In this document: positions 9,591 through 20,321 of the stretch, one piece after another
Numbering within the stretch: position 1 is the stretch's first letter
How the letters are laid out: each line of letters opens with the position of its first letter
Assembly (NCBI RefSeq): GCF_001656035.1
Contig: NZ_CP010029.1
Location: forward strand, 1,813,687-1,871,074
Reading direction: 5' to 3'
DNA: 57,388 nt
Origin: Yersinia entomophaga
Lineage (GTDB): Bacteria > Pseudomonadota > Gammaproteobacteria > Enterobacterales > Enterobacteriaceae
Notes under the pieces: model-generated
What the model saw: the letters and a program-made list of their open reading frames with translations, nothing else
The model's database searches: none
What the model was told of the DNA's origin: nothing
Made by a program: the position numbers and the translations under genes

Positions 9591-10325
9591 ATGAAGAGAA
9601 CATTACATCGCTATTTCATCACCATTCTGACGCTGCTGTTATGCGGTGGACTCAGCTCCGCTCAGGCGGCTCTGGTATTGGATCGCACACGGATCATTTA
9701 TCAGGAAGGCGCGCAGTCTATTAGCATCACGTTGACCAATAAAAGCACCTTGCCTTATGTGGCGCAGTCTTGGATCGAAGATAGCGAAGGGAAAAAGATC
9801 GCTTCGCCTTTTCTAGCATTACCTCCGCTACAACGAGTGGAACCCGGCGATCGCAACGTCGTTCGTGTCACTCTCCTACCGGATAACGCGATCCCTAAAG
9901 ATCGAGAATCAGTTTTTTATTTAAATATTCGCGAAATACCGCCGAAAACTGATAAACCGAACGCATTGCAAATTGCCCTGCATTCTAAAATCAAATTATT
10001 TTACCGGCCTACCGCCGTTATTCCTCCGCGTGGGGAAAATAATGCCGCCAAACTGGCCATCACCACCCAAGGTAAGCAGCTAACCATTAAAAATACGACG
10101 CCGCTGCATGTCACCTTGGTGGCCATCGCCATAGGAGCCGGAAAGTCCCCGCTGGTATTTGAACCAAAAATGTTATCGCCGGGAGAAAGCATCGTAGTAC
10201 CCACAAACCATCCTGTTAACGGCCGGATTTATATATCTCATATGAATGATTATGGTGGCCAGCAGGATACCGCCTACGATTGTTCAGCTTCTGAATGCTC
10301 CAGTAACGATAAGCAGAGGTCATAA
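9591..10325 (+). CDS. Periplasmic fimbrial chaperone (PapD/FimC family)
   Basis: The chaperone binds pilins in the periplasm by donor-strand complementation and delivers them to the usher. It has 244 residues, with a signal peptide ending SSAQA, then ALVLDRTRIIYQEG, the typical first strand of PapD-like chaperones. The conserved YVAQSWIED, the NIREIPPK segment and the KLFYRP motif follow; the Arg and Lys that anchor pilin C-termini are in RTRIIY and KIKLFYRP. The ATG at 9591 has AGGA 7 bases upstream. Its stop codon overlaps the adhesin start by one base. Confidence 0.94.
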   Translation: MKRTLHRYFITILTLLLCGGLSSAQAALVLDRTRIIYQEGAQSISITLTNKSTLPYVAQSWIEDSEGKKIASPFLALPPLQRVEPGDRNVVRVTLLPDNAIPKDRESVFYLNIREIPPKTDKPNALQIALHSKIKLFYRPTAVIPPRGENNAAKLAITTQGKQLTIKNTTPLHVTLVAIAIGAGKSPLVFEPKMLSPGESIVVPTNHPVNGRIYISHMNDYGGQQDTAYDCSASECSSNDKQRS

Positions 10326-11317
10326 TGCGACGTTTAGCCTCTCTTTTATGCCTGGGCATGGCTTTGGCCTTTCTGTCACCCGCAGTTTGGGCCTTGGCCT
10401 GCGTTCGCACCGATGGCAGCGGTTTAATCCTGACCGAAAGTATCGGCTCAACGGTCAAAGTGCCCACCACTCTCCCCGATTACAGCGTGATTTGGCGCGG
10501 CCCCACCCGGAGTATTTCCGCTCGCTGTTATCGCGATAACAATATTCGCGAAATGGAGAACATTTACTTCTACGTCAATCCGAGAAACACCAATCCATTG
10601 AACTGGGGAATTGAATTCGGGATGCGTTTTAACGGCACTGACCAGTGGCCGCAGGGCGGTGGTAACGGTGCTGGAATCAATACCGGTAGCGTGATACCGG
10701 CCTGTAAAGCAGGAATTCCGCTGGCACAGTGTCCTGATGTCACCTTTGCCGTCACCTTTCAGCCGATTATCCGCAAACGTGGGCTGGATCCGTTCTCACC
10801 AACGCCGGATAGCACCTATGCCCTGTACCAACTGGACGGCAAATACGGCCTAAATAACGCTCGCGCCAACTTTACCTATGTTATTACCGATTTAAGTCTC
10901 ATAACCGCAACCGATTGTACCGTGGATGTAACCATCACACCTTCCCCCGGCGTCGTCGATTTCGGCACGGTGCAGAAGACTCCCTCCGGTTTTTCACCGG
11001 CGGTACCGCAACAGTTTTTTTCACTGGTTCTGGATAAAAGCGGCTGTAAAACACCGATTAAAATCAACGGCTATATCACGACTCCCAATGCTTATGGCGA
11101 CTATCTGCTACCCAGCGCAGACAGTGGCTTTGGTATCAAACTAACCGATCTGGCAACCAATAGTCAGATTCCATTGGCCAAACCGTTCTTTTTAGCGGAT
11201 TTCACCGCGTTAGATACACAGCACGAAGTGTTACTCAGCGCTGAGCTGGTTCCTCTCGGCGAGATTAAAGTCGGGCCATTTTCTGCGACTGCGACGGTGG
11301 AAATTCTCTATCTCTAA
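10325..11317 (+). CDS. Fimbrial tip adhesin / minor pilin
   Basis: The 330-residue protein has a signal peptide (cleavage probably near AVWA) and two parts. The N-terminal half (about 25-190) has no recognised family and would be the receptor-binding domain. The C-terminal half (from about 195) looks like a pilin domain, with paired cysteines in TDCTVDV and SGCKTPIKI and a beta-rich end terminating in TVEILYL. This two-domain layout, and its place last in the operon, fit a FimH-like tip adhesin. The ligand cannot be told from the sequence. It is translationally coupled to the chaperone. Confidence 0.82.
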   Translation: MRRLASLLCLGMALAFLSPAVWALACVRTDGSGLILTESIGSTVKVPTTLPDYSVIWRGPTRSISARCYRDNNIREMENIYFYVNPRNTNPLNWGIEFGMRFNGTDQWPQGGGNGAGINTGSVIPACKAGIPLAQCPDVTFAVTFQPIIRKRGLDPFSPTPDSTYALYQLDGKYGLNNARANFTYVITDLSLITATDCTVDVTITPSPGVVDFGTVQKTPSGFSPAVPQQFFSLVLDKSGCKTPIKINGYITTPNAYGDYLLPSADSGFGIKLTDLATNSQIPLAKPFFLADFTALDTQHEVLLSAELVPLGEIKVGPFSATATVEILYL

Positions 11318-11371
11318 ACTTCGGGACAGATGCGGTTGAACGTCCTTCATATGGATTTGTAGGGGATTGAA

Positions 11372-11983
11372 ATGAAGAAAGTCGTTTTGATTGATCCATG
11401 CCGCTTTAGCCGAGTTGGTGTTGAATGGTTAATAAACTCGCGCATGCATTTGGCATCTAAAGTTGCACTGGCGCAAACCAGCAATCTGGTGGTCGCCAAT
11501 GCACAAATTAAACTGTGGCAACCTCAATTGGTTATCGCCGATCTTTATTCTTACGTCTTTGAAACACATAACCTTAAAATTTTAGAGTCACTTTTGGCTA
11601 CCTGTATCTCCAGCAAGTTACTGGTTTATCTGCACTCCCCTTTGCCTTGGCTCAGCCAATATCTTCTAGATCGTGGAGCGTGGAAAGTCATCACCAAAAA
11701 ACATAACATCAGTCAATTGGAACAATTAGTAAGTGCTGCATTATGCAATCCGATGGGAAATTACTCTGAGCAACCATTACAACCCGCTCCGGCATTATTT
11801 AGTGATAGAGAGGAGTCGATATTAAATTACTGGCTGGAAGGCTGGGTTGATAAAAGAATAGCAAACACATTAGATATTCATATTAAAACAGTTTATACCC
11901 ACAAGCGTAATATTCGCCTCAAATTAGGTGCGAGCAATCGGCTTTCTCTTTATCTGGATCTATCAACAAATCAAGGTCAATAA
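11372..11983 (+). CDS. LuxR/FixJ-type transcriptional regulator
   Basis: A 203-residue regulator with an N-terminal receiver-like domain (1-120) and a C-terminal LuxR helix-turn-helix (about 140-200). The DNA-binding part shows FSDREESILNYWLEGW and IKTVYTHKRNIRLKLG. The receiver part keeps Asp9, Asp57 in VIADLYSY at the usual phosphoacceptor spacing, and a Lys near 105, so phosphorylation is possible, though the second N-terminal acidic residue is missing. It resembles the RcsB/BglJ/FimZ style. AGGGGA precedes the ATG. It lies 54 bases after the adhesin and probably controls the fimbrial operon. Confidence 0.85.
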   Translation: MKKVVLIDPCRFSRVGVEWLINSRMHLASKVALAQTSNLVVANAQIKLWQPQLVIADLYSYVFETHNLKILESLLATCISSKLLVYLHSPLPWLSQYLLDRGAWKVITKKHNISQLEQLVSAALCNPMGNYSEQPLQPAPALFSDREESILNYWLEGWVDKRIANTLDIHIKTVYTHKRNIRLKLGASNRLSLYLDLSTNQGQ

Positions 11984-12386
11984 CTCAAATTGGCGGCAGC
12001 AACCTGATCTGTTGCCGCTGATTTTAGTGGATACGTGATATGGATAGATTTATTCGGTGCTAGCGGTGTTATCAAATCAGGCCAGATCTATCTGAATATA
12101 AAGAAAAACCATTATTATTTTCCACATCACTTTAGCTTAACGGATGAGCAGTTCATAAAAATCATGTCATCAATAACCCCCCCATCAAAAAAAAATCACT
12201 GGAATTAATATTTATAGATATTTAATTATTTTATGAAATACATCACTCATATTAAGTCGTTGCGAAAACCATAGGTATCAGTGATTGTTACATGAAGAAA
12301 ATAAAGAGTTAACGTCCTGCCAGCAATAGATGAAGAATATACCATAGAGAAAAATTGGAGTATTACACATAAAAAAGGAATGAATT
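11984..12386 (+). other. luxR-LPMO gene intergenic region
   Basis: About 400 bases, AT-rich towards the right. It opens with an imperfect hairpin, GCGGCAGCAAC pairing with GTTGCCGC (11994-12018), followed by a T-rich stretch, which may terminate the fimbrial operon. A 57-codon open frame lies at 12035-12208. The rest probably holds the promoter of the LPMO gene; no operator was recognised. Confidence 0.4.
12035..12208 (+). CDS. possible small ORF, unknown
   Basis: A GTG-started frame of 57 codons with weak upstream GTGG. The predicted peptide begins VIWIDLFGAS, contains YYFPHHFSLTDEQF, and is basic at the end. It is not recognised. The composition reads like a real protein fragment (mixed hydrophobic and acidic residues, no low-complexity run). 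It could be a remnant of a larger gene or simply chance. Confidence 0.15.
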   Translation: MIWIDLFGASGVIKSGQIYLNIKKNHYYFPHHFSLTDEQFIKIMSSITPPSKKNHWN

Positions 12387-12980
12387 ATGAAAGATAACAA
12401 AACTATAGCATTCATATTATTTTCTATTTTCATGATATTCAGTCAATTTTCTTCATTTGCCCAAGCCCATGGATATATTCAATATCCAGCTAGTCGAGCC
12501 TATCTATGTCAATTAGGAAATAATACTCAATGTGGCTCTGTACAATATGAACCGCAAAGTGTGGAGGGTATAAAAAACTTCCCAGAACATGGTCCCACTG
12601 ATGGAGCTATCGCGAGTGCAGGAGTCGGTATGTTTACACCGCTGGATATTCAAACGCCCACCCGTTGGTCTAAGTCAAGCATTTACTCTGGCCCCATTAC
12701 ATTCACTTGGAATATTACGGTAGAACATAGTACAACTCGCTGGCGTTATTTTATGACCAAACCAAATTGGAATAGATCAGCACCACTCTCTCGTGCATCA
12801 TTTAATTTAATACCATTTTGTCAATATAATGATTATGGAAGTATTCCTGATAAATCCGTTACTCATCAATGTGTATTACCTAACAACCGCACGGGTTACA
12901 ACATCATCCTTGGCGTATGGGATATTGCAGATACGAATAATGCATTCTATCAAGTAATAGATGTCGATATAATTGGTTAA
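12387..12980 (+). CDS. Chitin-active lytic polysaccharide monooxygenase (AA10, CBP21-like)
   Basis: A secreted copper enzyme that cleaves crystalline chitin oxidatively. It has 197 residues and is a single AA10 domain very like Serratia CBP21. The signal peptide ends AQA, so His28 becomes the mature N-terminus; His28 and His114 (in EHSTTRW) form the copper histidine brace. Other CBP21 positions are conserved as recalled: Tyr54, Glu60, Asp182 and the axial Phe187. Two neighbours of the copper site differ: Val112 and Glu113 replace Ala and Arg of CBP21. AAGGA precedes the ATG. No chitinase gene lies nearby. The gene is AT-rich compared with the flanking core genes, suggesting transfer. Confidence 0.93.
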   Translation: MKDNKTIAFILFSIFMIFSQFSSFAQAHGYIQYPASRAYLCQLGNNTQCGSVQYEPQSVEGIKNFPEHGPTDGAIASAGVGMFTPLDIQTPTRWSKSSIYSGPITFTWNITVEHSTTRWRYFMTKPNWNRSAPLSRASFNLIPFCQYNDYGSIPDKSVTHQCVLPNNRTGYNIILGVWDIADTNNAFYQVIDVDIIG

Positions 12981-13059
12981 TGTTATCAACAACCAGAGAA
13001 ACAAATACACAGTGGAAAATACAGATCGGTTCCCGGATTAGTTTTGAAGTGGGAAAGAT

Positions 13060-13104
13060 AAAGAACCCCAATATTCGAATATAACTCAATTATTGGGGTT
13101 CTTT
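13060..13104. terminator. Bidirectional terminator between LPMO gene and efp
   Basis: AAAGAACCCCAATA (13060-13073) pairs with TATTGGGGTTCTTT (13091-13104) over a 17-base loop. The A-rich left arm and T-rich right arm allow termination in both directions between the convergent genes. Confidence 0.85.
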
Positions 13105-13165
13105 ATTTATTAACTGCCAGAGTTATCTGGATCAGTTAATAAATCATAACTATTTCAGGCACTAA

Positions 13166-13732
13166 TTACTTAACACGAGAAACATATTCGCCAGAGCGGG
13201 TGTCAACTTTAATAACTTCACCAACCTGTACGAACAATGGCACTTTAACCACTGCGCCGGTGCTCAGGGTTGCCGGCTTGCCGCCGGTACCGGCAGTGTC
13301 ACCTTTCAGACCTGGATCGGTATCAGTGATTTCCAGCTCTACAAAGTTTGGTGGAGTCACAACGATAGGCTGACCGTTCCACAGGGTAACGATACATTCA
13401 GCCTGATCGATCAGCCATTTGGCGTTTTCGCCTACGGCTTTAACATCTGCTGCCAGCTGTTCGAAAGTTTCGTTATTCATGAAATGCCAGAACTCACCGT
13501 CGTTGTACAGGTAAGTCAGGTTCATATCCATGACGTCTGCGCCTTCCAGAGAGTCGGTAGATTTAAAGGTTTTTTCCAACTGTTTGCCAGTCAGAAGGCG
13601 GCGCATTTTCACACGCGCAAAAGCCTGGCCTTTACCTGGCTTCACGAACTCACTTGATTCAACGGCGTAAGGTTCGCCTTCGAACATGATTTTAAGACCG
13701 GGACGGAAATCGTTGCTAGAATAAGTCGCCAT
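13166..13732 (-). CDS. efp: Elongation factor P
   Basis: EF-P binds between the P and E sites of the ribosome and relieves stalling at polyproline. It has 188 residues in three beta-barrel domains. Lys34 in KPGKGQAF is the residue beta-lysylated by EpmA and EpmB. The C-terminal signature ending [12 protein letters not shown] is intact. The frame extends 24 codons upstream into the divergent promoter, but [10 protein letters not shown] at 13732 is the conserved start. It is divergent from epmB with a 41-base gap. Confidence 0.98.
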   Translation of the reverse strand: MATYSSNDFRPGLKIMFEGEPYAVESSEFVKPGKGQAFARVKMRRLLTGKQLEKTFKSTDSLEGADVMDMNLTYLYNDGEFWHFMNNETFEQLAADVKAVGENAKWLIDQAECIVTLWNGQPIVVTPPNFVELEITDTDPGLKGDTAGTGGKPATLSTGAVVKVPLFVQVGEVIKVDTRSGEYVSRVK

Positions 13733-13773
13733 AATGGCCCTCTGAATATTGAAACTGGTGTTAAGCCCAAAAA

Positions 13774-14802
13774 ATGGCAAACATTGTAACCCGAAACATG
13801 CCAATTAGAGAAGATTGGTTGCAGCAACTCGCCGATGTAATTACCGATCCTGATGAATTACTCCGACTTTTAGCGCTAAATGATCATGCCGAGCTACAGC
13901 AAGGTAGGGACGCCCGTCGCCTGTTTCCGCTGCGCGTGCCCCGCGGCTTTGTTGCACGGATGCGCAGCGGCGATGCAAAAGATCCTTTATTGCTACAAGT
14001 CCTTACCGCACGCGAAGAGTTCGTCACCGCTCCCGGTTTTACTACCGACCCGCTGGATGAGCAACGCAGCGTTGTTCCAGGCTTGCTACACAAATACCGC
14101 AATCGCGCACTGCTGCTGGTAAAAGGCGGCTGCGCCGTTAACTGTCGTTACTGTTTCCGCCGTCATTTCCCTTATCAGGACAATCAAGGCAACAAGGCCA
14201 ACTGGCAGCAAGCTTTGGACTATATTGCTCTCCACCCTGAACTGGATGAGATTATTTTCTCCGGCGGCGATCCGCTGATGGCCAAAGATCACGAACTGGA
14301 TTGGCTGATCACCCAGTTAGAGGCCATTCCGCACCTGAAACGCCTGCGCATTCACACTCGTCTGCCGGTTGTTATTCCTGCGCGCATTACCTCTACCCTA
14401 TGTCAGCGGTTTGCAGATTCTCGCTTACAGGTGCTGATGGTGACGCATATCAATCATCCGAATGAAATCGACCAACCGCTGCGTGACAGCATGACGCGCC
14501 TCAAACAGGCCGGCGTAACTCTACTGAATCAAAGTGTATTACTACGGGATGTAAATGACGATGCCGACGTGCTGGCAGCGTTAAGTAATGCGCTGTTTGA
14601 CGCAGGAATTCTGCCGTATTACATCCATGTGCTGGATAAAGTGCAGGGCGCTGCGCATTTTATGGTGGATGATGATGAAGCAAGATTGCTAATGAAAGGG
14701 CTACTTAGTCGGGTTTCTGGTTATTTAGTGCCAAGGCTGGCGCGGGAAATTGGCGGGGAGCCGAGTAAAACACCTTTGGATTTACGCTTGACGCAAAGCT
14801 AG
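13774..14802 (+). CDS. epmB: EF-P lysine 2,3-aminomutase EpmB (YjeK)
   Basis: EpmB is a radical SAM and PLP enzyme that converts (S)-alpha-lysine to (R)-beta-lysine, the substrate for EpmA. It has 342 residues. The radical SAM cluster cysteines are Cys120, Cys124 and Cys127 in [12 protein letters not shown]. The family motif FSGGDPLM is near 165, and the C-terminal PLP region [10 protein letters not shown] and [11 protein letters not shown] is present. The N-terminus MANIVTRN matches E. coli. It is transcribed away from its final target, efp. Confidence 0.97.
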   Translation: MANIVTRNMPIREDWLQQLADVITDPDELLRLLALNDHAELQQGRDARRLFPLRVPRGFVARMRSGDAKDPLLLQVLTAREEFVTAPGFTTDPLDEQRSVVPGLLHKYRNRALLLVKGGCAVNCRYCFRRHFPYQDNQGNKANWQQALDYIALHPELDEIIFSGGDPLMAKDHELDWLITQLEAIPHLKRLRIHTRLPVVIPARITSTLCQRFADSRLQVLMVTHINHPNEIDQPLRDSMTRLKQAGVTLLNQSVLLRDVNDDADVLAALSNALFDAGILPYYIHVLDKVQGAAHFMVDDDEARLLMKGLLSRVSGYLVPRLAREIGGEPSKTPLDLRLTQS

Positions 14803-14808
14803 CCTGCA

Positions 14809-14851
14809 AAATAAATCAGGAGATACCTTGGCATCTCCTGATGATTTATTT
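14809..14851. terminator. Bidirectional terminator between epmB and yjeI
   Basis: ATCAGGAGAT (14814-14823) pairs with ATCTCCTGAT (14833-14842). It is flanked by AAATAA on the left and TTATTT on the right, so it can serve both convergent genes. Confidence 0.85.
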
Positions 14852-14880
14852 CTTTTCGCTTAAACTCTGGCAAGCAAAGG

Positions 14881-15225
14881 TTATGGGCACTTATAAACCT
14901 GACCAACCATCTTGCTGTCTAACGGAGCGAAGCTGGACAAGAAGGTCTCGCTCGGGCTGGTTGCACCAAAAATCACGTTGCCGCCCATCGCTGCCGCTTT
15001 GTTACGCAGATCGTTGGCTGCACCGCGCATAGAACTGCTTTCACCGCCCTGGCCGGATAACCAGTTGCTTTGGCTGCCGCTGACTTCGCCAACTAACTGG
15101 CATTCGCTACCAGGCTTAGTATCAGAGAACTTAACCTGCTCGCCAGCCGCAGTTAACTGGGTGGTAGAGCTACAGCCAGCCAGCAACATTGCCGCTGAAA
15201 GACCAAGTAATACTTTAATCCGCAT
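14881..15225 (-). CDS. yjeI: DUF4156 lipoprotein YjeI
   Basis: A 114-residue predicted lipoprotein. The signal peptide ends in the lipobox LLAGC followed by SSTTQL. The conserved domain includes SNWLSGQGGESSSMRGAAND and ends GQVYKCP, as in E. coli YjeI. Its function is not established. The ATG at 15225 has GGGG about 7 bases upstream; an in-frame ATG at 15237 has no ribosome site. The position between epmB and groL matches E. coli. Confidence 0.88.
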   Translation of the reverse strand: MRIKVLLGLSAAMLLAGCSSTTQLTAAGEQVKFSDTKPGSECQLVGEVSGSQSNWLSGQGGESSSMRGAANDLRNKAAAMGGNVIFGATSPSETFLSSFAPLDSKMVGQVYKCP

Positions 15226-15642
15226 TTTTTTCCCCATCAGATATTGAGAATCACGCCAAAGTTTACCAGAAAGCAAAGTCGCCGCTTAGGCATCCGTTGC
15301 CACATTTATCTGGGCAATAATAGCTTACAGTTTACACGCTAACTCTGCGCTGTGGCTAAAAAAATCCCAGTGGGCATCACACGACTGAATTAAACCACAT
15401 TTTAAATTCATTAAATAAATGTATAAGCCTAAAATCCGGTAACAAGCTTATATCTACGGAGAAATACGAATTTCATCAATTTGGCAACAGGTGAAGGAAA
15501 GGTGCGGGATTGTTGATTATGGCAAGGTTGACCGTGATAGCGCCGGAGCAGAGAGGGAGAAAAGAAAAAAGCGAGCAGGTTTCCCCGCTCGCTTTAGGTT
15601 TATAGCTTATTCGCAATCAATGAAGCTATAGGGTGTGGGGCA
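15226..15642. other. yjeI-groL intergenic region
   Basis: About 415 bases without a gene. It contains the presumed yjeI promoter on the right side of yjeI and the groL terminator at 15563-15596. Nothing else was recognised. Confidence 0.4.
15563..15596 (-). terminator. groSL operon terminator
   Basis: On the minus strand, AAAGCGAGC at 15596-15588 pairs with GCTCGCTTT. A run of T residues (A at 15565-15570 on the plus strand) follows. Confidence 0.88.
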
Positions 15643-17310
<1,668 letters not shown>

Positions 17311-17347
17311 TTAAACTCGTTCAGTTCAGAAGATAGTGAGAGCGCGA

Positions 17348-17698
<351 letters not shown>

Positions 17699-17721
17699 TC
17701 ATAACCAGTACCGTGGGTTTC

Positions 17722-17754
17722 TAAGTGGGGACGTTTACCCATCCCTTCAAGGGA
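17722..17754 (-). promoter_or_regulatory. sigma-32 heat-shock promoter of groSL
   Basis: On the minus strand the -35 element CTTGAAG (17751-17745) and the -10 element CCCCACTT (17730-17723) are separated by 14 bases. They match the sigma-32 consensus CTTGAAA-N13/14-CCCCATNT and resemble the E. coli groE promoter. The element lies about 80 bases upstream of the groS start. Confidence 0.88.
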
Positions 17755-17755
17755 T

Positions 17756-17786
17756 AAGACAAAAAATTTTTAATTTTTTTGTCTTA
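17756..17786 (-). terminator. AT-rich inverted repeat after fxsA
   Basis: AAGACAAAAAA and TTTTTTGTCTT form an inverted repeat just upstream of the groSL promoter and about 100 bases beyond the fxsA stop. The stem is almost all A-T, so it would be a weak terminator for fxsA. Confidence 0.4.
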
Positions 17787-17886
17787 AAAGGGCAAACTAA
17801 GCTAACTCAGCCCCACTGCGACCACGGTCATATTCACCATGTGATTTTATTTTTAAAAAACATAGCATTATAAAATTTCGTTGCGC

Positions 17887-18387
17887 TTATTTATCGTCTT
17901 TGAAACGGTCATCGCGAGAACGATCGCTTTCTTCGTCACGGTGTTCCACGTGGAAGCGGCCATCATCCTTACGCTGAAATTCGCCGTCAAAGGTATTCCC
18001 GTCCGCCGTCGGGCCGGTGCTCCTTGAACGATAAATATTCAAATGCGGCATCAGTTTCAAAGTCAGGGACTTTTGAATTGGCGGCAACAGCAATAATAAA
18101 CCGAGGAAATCGGTAAAGAAGCCCGGTATCAACAGCAAGAAGCCAGCCAGTACCAGCGATACACTTTTCACCATTTCTGCAGCAGGGCTTTCACCCGCAG
18201 CCAGCTTTTGCTGCATTTGCATAAAAGTTTTCACCCCCTGATTGCGCACCAGAGACACGCCCACGCAGGAGGTAAAAATCACCAGCAGTAAAGTAACCAA
18301 CACGCCTAAAGCGGCTGCCACCTTGATAAATATCGATATTTCTATGTAAGCCAATAAAAATATCAGCATGAACGGTAACCAACGCAC
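17887..18387 (-). CDS. fxsA: FxsA family membrane protein
   Basis: FxsA is a small inner-membrane protein. In E. coli overproduction suppresses F-plasmid exclusion of phage T7; its normal function is unknown. It has 166 residues. Hydrophobic helices occupy about 1-50 and 70-105, with GFLLLIPGFFTDFLGLLLLLPP as the family core, and the tail is long, charged and disordered (HRDEESDRSRDDRFKDDK). The start is GTG with AAGGAG upstream. It is divergent from aspA, as in E. coli. Confidence 0.92.
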   Translation of the reverse strand: MRWLPFMLIFLLAYIEISIFIKVAAALGVLVTLLLVIFTSCVGVSLVRNQGVKTFMQMQQKLAAGESPAAEMVKSVSLVLAGFLLLIPGFFTDFLGLLLLLPPIQKSLTLKLMPHLNIYRSRSTGPTADGNTFDGEFQRKDDGRFHVEHRDEESDRSRDDRFKDDK

Positions 18388-18765
18388 CGTATTCTCCTTA
18401 TTCAGCTCATCTAGCTTCCGTCGAGGGCCGAATCAGGGCACTTCAGACGAAAATCATGAGAATGGGGGCAACGCCGCCGCGGCGCATTATGCCTACTACA
18501 CTAACGTGGTGGTGCCCATGACATTTTTCAAGCAGTCCACTCTCTTTTATTAAGGTTTTATCTAACTGTGAGAACAATCACAGATATCAAATCCTGTTGA
18601 TTAATTACCACCATATAGTGATCTGAGTTCAAGGCATTTATCTATAAGCAGCATATGATCGTGGCAGCAATAAGTTGAACGGTTAATCCTTCCGCACTTG
18701 TTGCCCACGGCGACATAAATTATTCAACAAGCAAATAATTAGACAGCACAATAGAGAAGGTTCTC
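18388..18765 (+). other. fxsA-aspA intergenic region
   Basis: The 378-base divergent region holds the aspA promoter with the CRP site described separately. A TTGATTAAT half-site near 18597 could bind FNR, but its second half is poor. Nothing else was recognised. Confidence 0.4.
18567..18582 (+). promoter_or_regulatory. CRP operator upstream of aspA
   Basis: TGTGA-GAACAA-TCACA matches both halves of the CRP consensus perfectly. It lies about 190 bases before the aspA start. E. coli aspA is known to be activated by CRP-cAMP, which fits. Confidence 0.85.
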
Positions 18766-20202
18766 ATGTCAAATAACATTCGTATCGAAGAAGACCTGTT
18801 AGGTACACGAGAAGTCCCCGCAGAGGCTTACTACGGTGTTCATACCCTGCGTGCGATTGAAAACTTCTACATCAGCAATAGCAAAATCAGTGACGTGCCT
18901 GAATTTGTCCGCGGTATGGTGATGGTAAAAAAAGCCGCCGCGATGGCTAACAAAGAATTACATACCATCCCGCACAAAATTGCTGACGTCATCATTCGGG
19001 CGTGTGACGAAGTTCTGGATAAAGGCAAATGCATGGACCAATTCCCGGTCGATGTATTCCAGGGCGGTGCAGGTACTTCATTAAATATGAATACCAACGA
19101 AGTTCTGGCCAACATTGGTCTGGAACTGATGGGGCATCAAAAGGGTGAATATCAGTACCTGAACCCTAACGACCATCTGAATAAGTGCCAGTCTACCAAC
19201 GATGCCTACCCTACCGGTTTTCGCATCGCGGTTTACGCATCTATCATGAAATTGATCGATGCCATCAATCAGTTGGGTGAAGGCTTCGGTAAAAAATCCA
19301 AAGAATTCGAAACCATTCTGAAAATGGGTCGTACCCAATTACAGGATGCTGTACCCATGACTCTGGGTCAGGAATTCCGCGCATTCCAGGTATTACTAAA
19401 CGAAGAAACCAAAAACCTGCAACGCACCGCCGAACTCCTGCTGGAAGTGAATCTGGGCGCGACCGCTATCGGTACCGCACTGAACACTCCTGAAGGTTAT
19501 TCCGAACTGGCCGTGAAGAAATTGGCTGAAATCAGTAATCTGCCGGTAGTTCCAGCCGAAGATTTGATTGAAGCGACTTCTGACTGCGGCGCTTACGTAA
19601 TGGTGCACAGCGCGCTGAAACGCCTGGCTGTTAAGATGTCAAAAATCTGTAACGACCTGCGCTTGTTGTCTTCCGGCCCACGTACCGGTTTGAATGAAAT
19701 CAACCTGCCAGAATTGCAGGCGGGTTCTTCTATCATGCCAGCCAAAGTGAATCCGGTTATTCCTGAAGTTGTGAATCAGGTTTGCTTTAAGGTGATTGGA
19801 AACGACACTTGCGTTACTATGGCGGCCGAAGCGGGTCAGCTCCAGTTGAACGTTATGGAGCCGGTGATTGGTCAAGCGATGTTCGAATCTATCCACATCC
19901 TGACTAACGCTTGCTACAATTTGCTGGAGAAATGCATTAATGGCATTACGGCAAATAAAGAAGTTTGCGAAAGCTACGTATTTAATTCCATCGGTATCGT
20001 AACTTATCTGAACCCTTTCATTGGCCACCATAATGGTGACATCGTTGGGAAGATCTGTGCGGAAACCGGTAAAAATGTGCGGGAAGTCGTTCTTGAACGC
20101 GGCCTGCTAACTGAAGCCGAGCTGGATGATATCTTCTCTGTTGAGAACCTGATGCACCCAGCCTACAAAGCAAAACGCTATACCGATGAAAACGAACAAT
20201 AA
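18766..20202 (+). CDS. aspA: Aspartate ammonia-lyase (aspartase)
   Basis: AspA reversibly deaminates L-aspartate to fumarate plus ammonia in the cytosol, supplying fumarate for FrdABCD. It has 478 residues, the family length. The fumarase/aspartase signature [11 protein letters not shown] is near 320, and the early [15 protein letters not shown] and QSTNDAYPT motifs form the active site. A good GAGAAGG site precedes the ATG. The hairpin between it and dcuA allows separate or attenuated expression of the transporter. Confidence 0.98.
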   Translation: MSNNIRIEEDLLGTREVPAEAYYGVHTLRAIENFYISNSKISDVPEFVRGMVMVKKAAAMANKELHTIPHKIADVIIRACDEVLDKGKCMDQFPVDVFQGGAGTSLNMNTNEVLANIGLELMGHQKGEYQYLNPNDHLNKCQSTNDAYPTGFRIAVYASIMKLIDAINQLGEGFGKKSKEFETILKMGRTQLQDAVPMTLGQEFRAFQVLLNEETKNLQRTAELLLEVNLGATAIGTALNTPEGYSELAVKKLAEISNLPVVPAEDLIEATSDCGAYVMVHSALKRLAVKMSKICNDLRLLSSGPRTGLNEINLPELQAGSSIMPAKVNPVIPEVVNQVCFKVIGNDTCVTMAAEAGQLQLNVMEPVIGQAMFESIHILTNACYNLLEKCINGITANKEVCESYVFNSIGIVTYLNPFIGHHNGDIVGKICAETGKNVREVVLERGLLTEAELDDIFSVENLMHPAYKAKRYTDENEQ

Positions 20203-20223
20203 AATAACCATCCGGTAGCCCTT

Positions 20224-20260
20224 AAAGGCACGCTAGCTCCCCTGGACAGCGTGCCTTTTT
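20224..20260 (+). terminator. aspA terminator / attenuator
   Basis: AAAGGCACGCT (20224-20234) pairs with AGCGTGCCTTT, followed by a T-run. It lies in the aspA-dcuA gap, so readthrough would set the aspA to dcuA ratio. Confidence 0.85.
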
Positions 20261-20321
20261 ACTTTCTGACAAACACAACTTTATAACTTTTTATTTTCAT
20301 TTCATTCAAGGAGTAAACACT

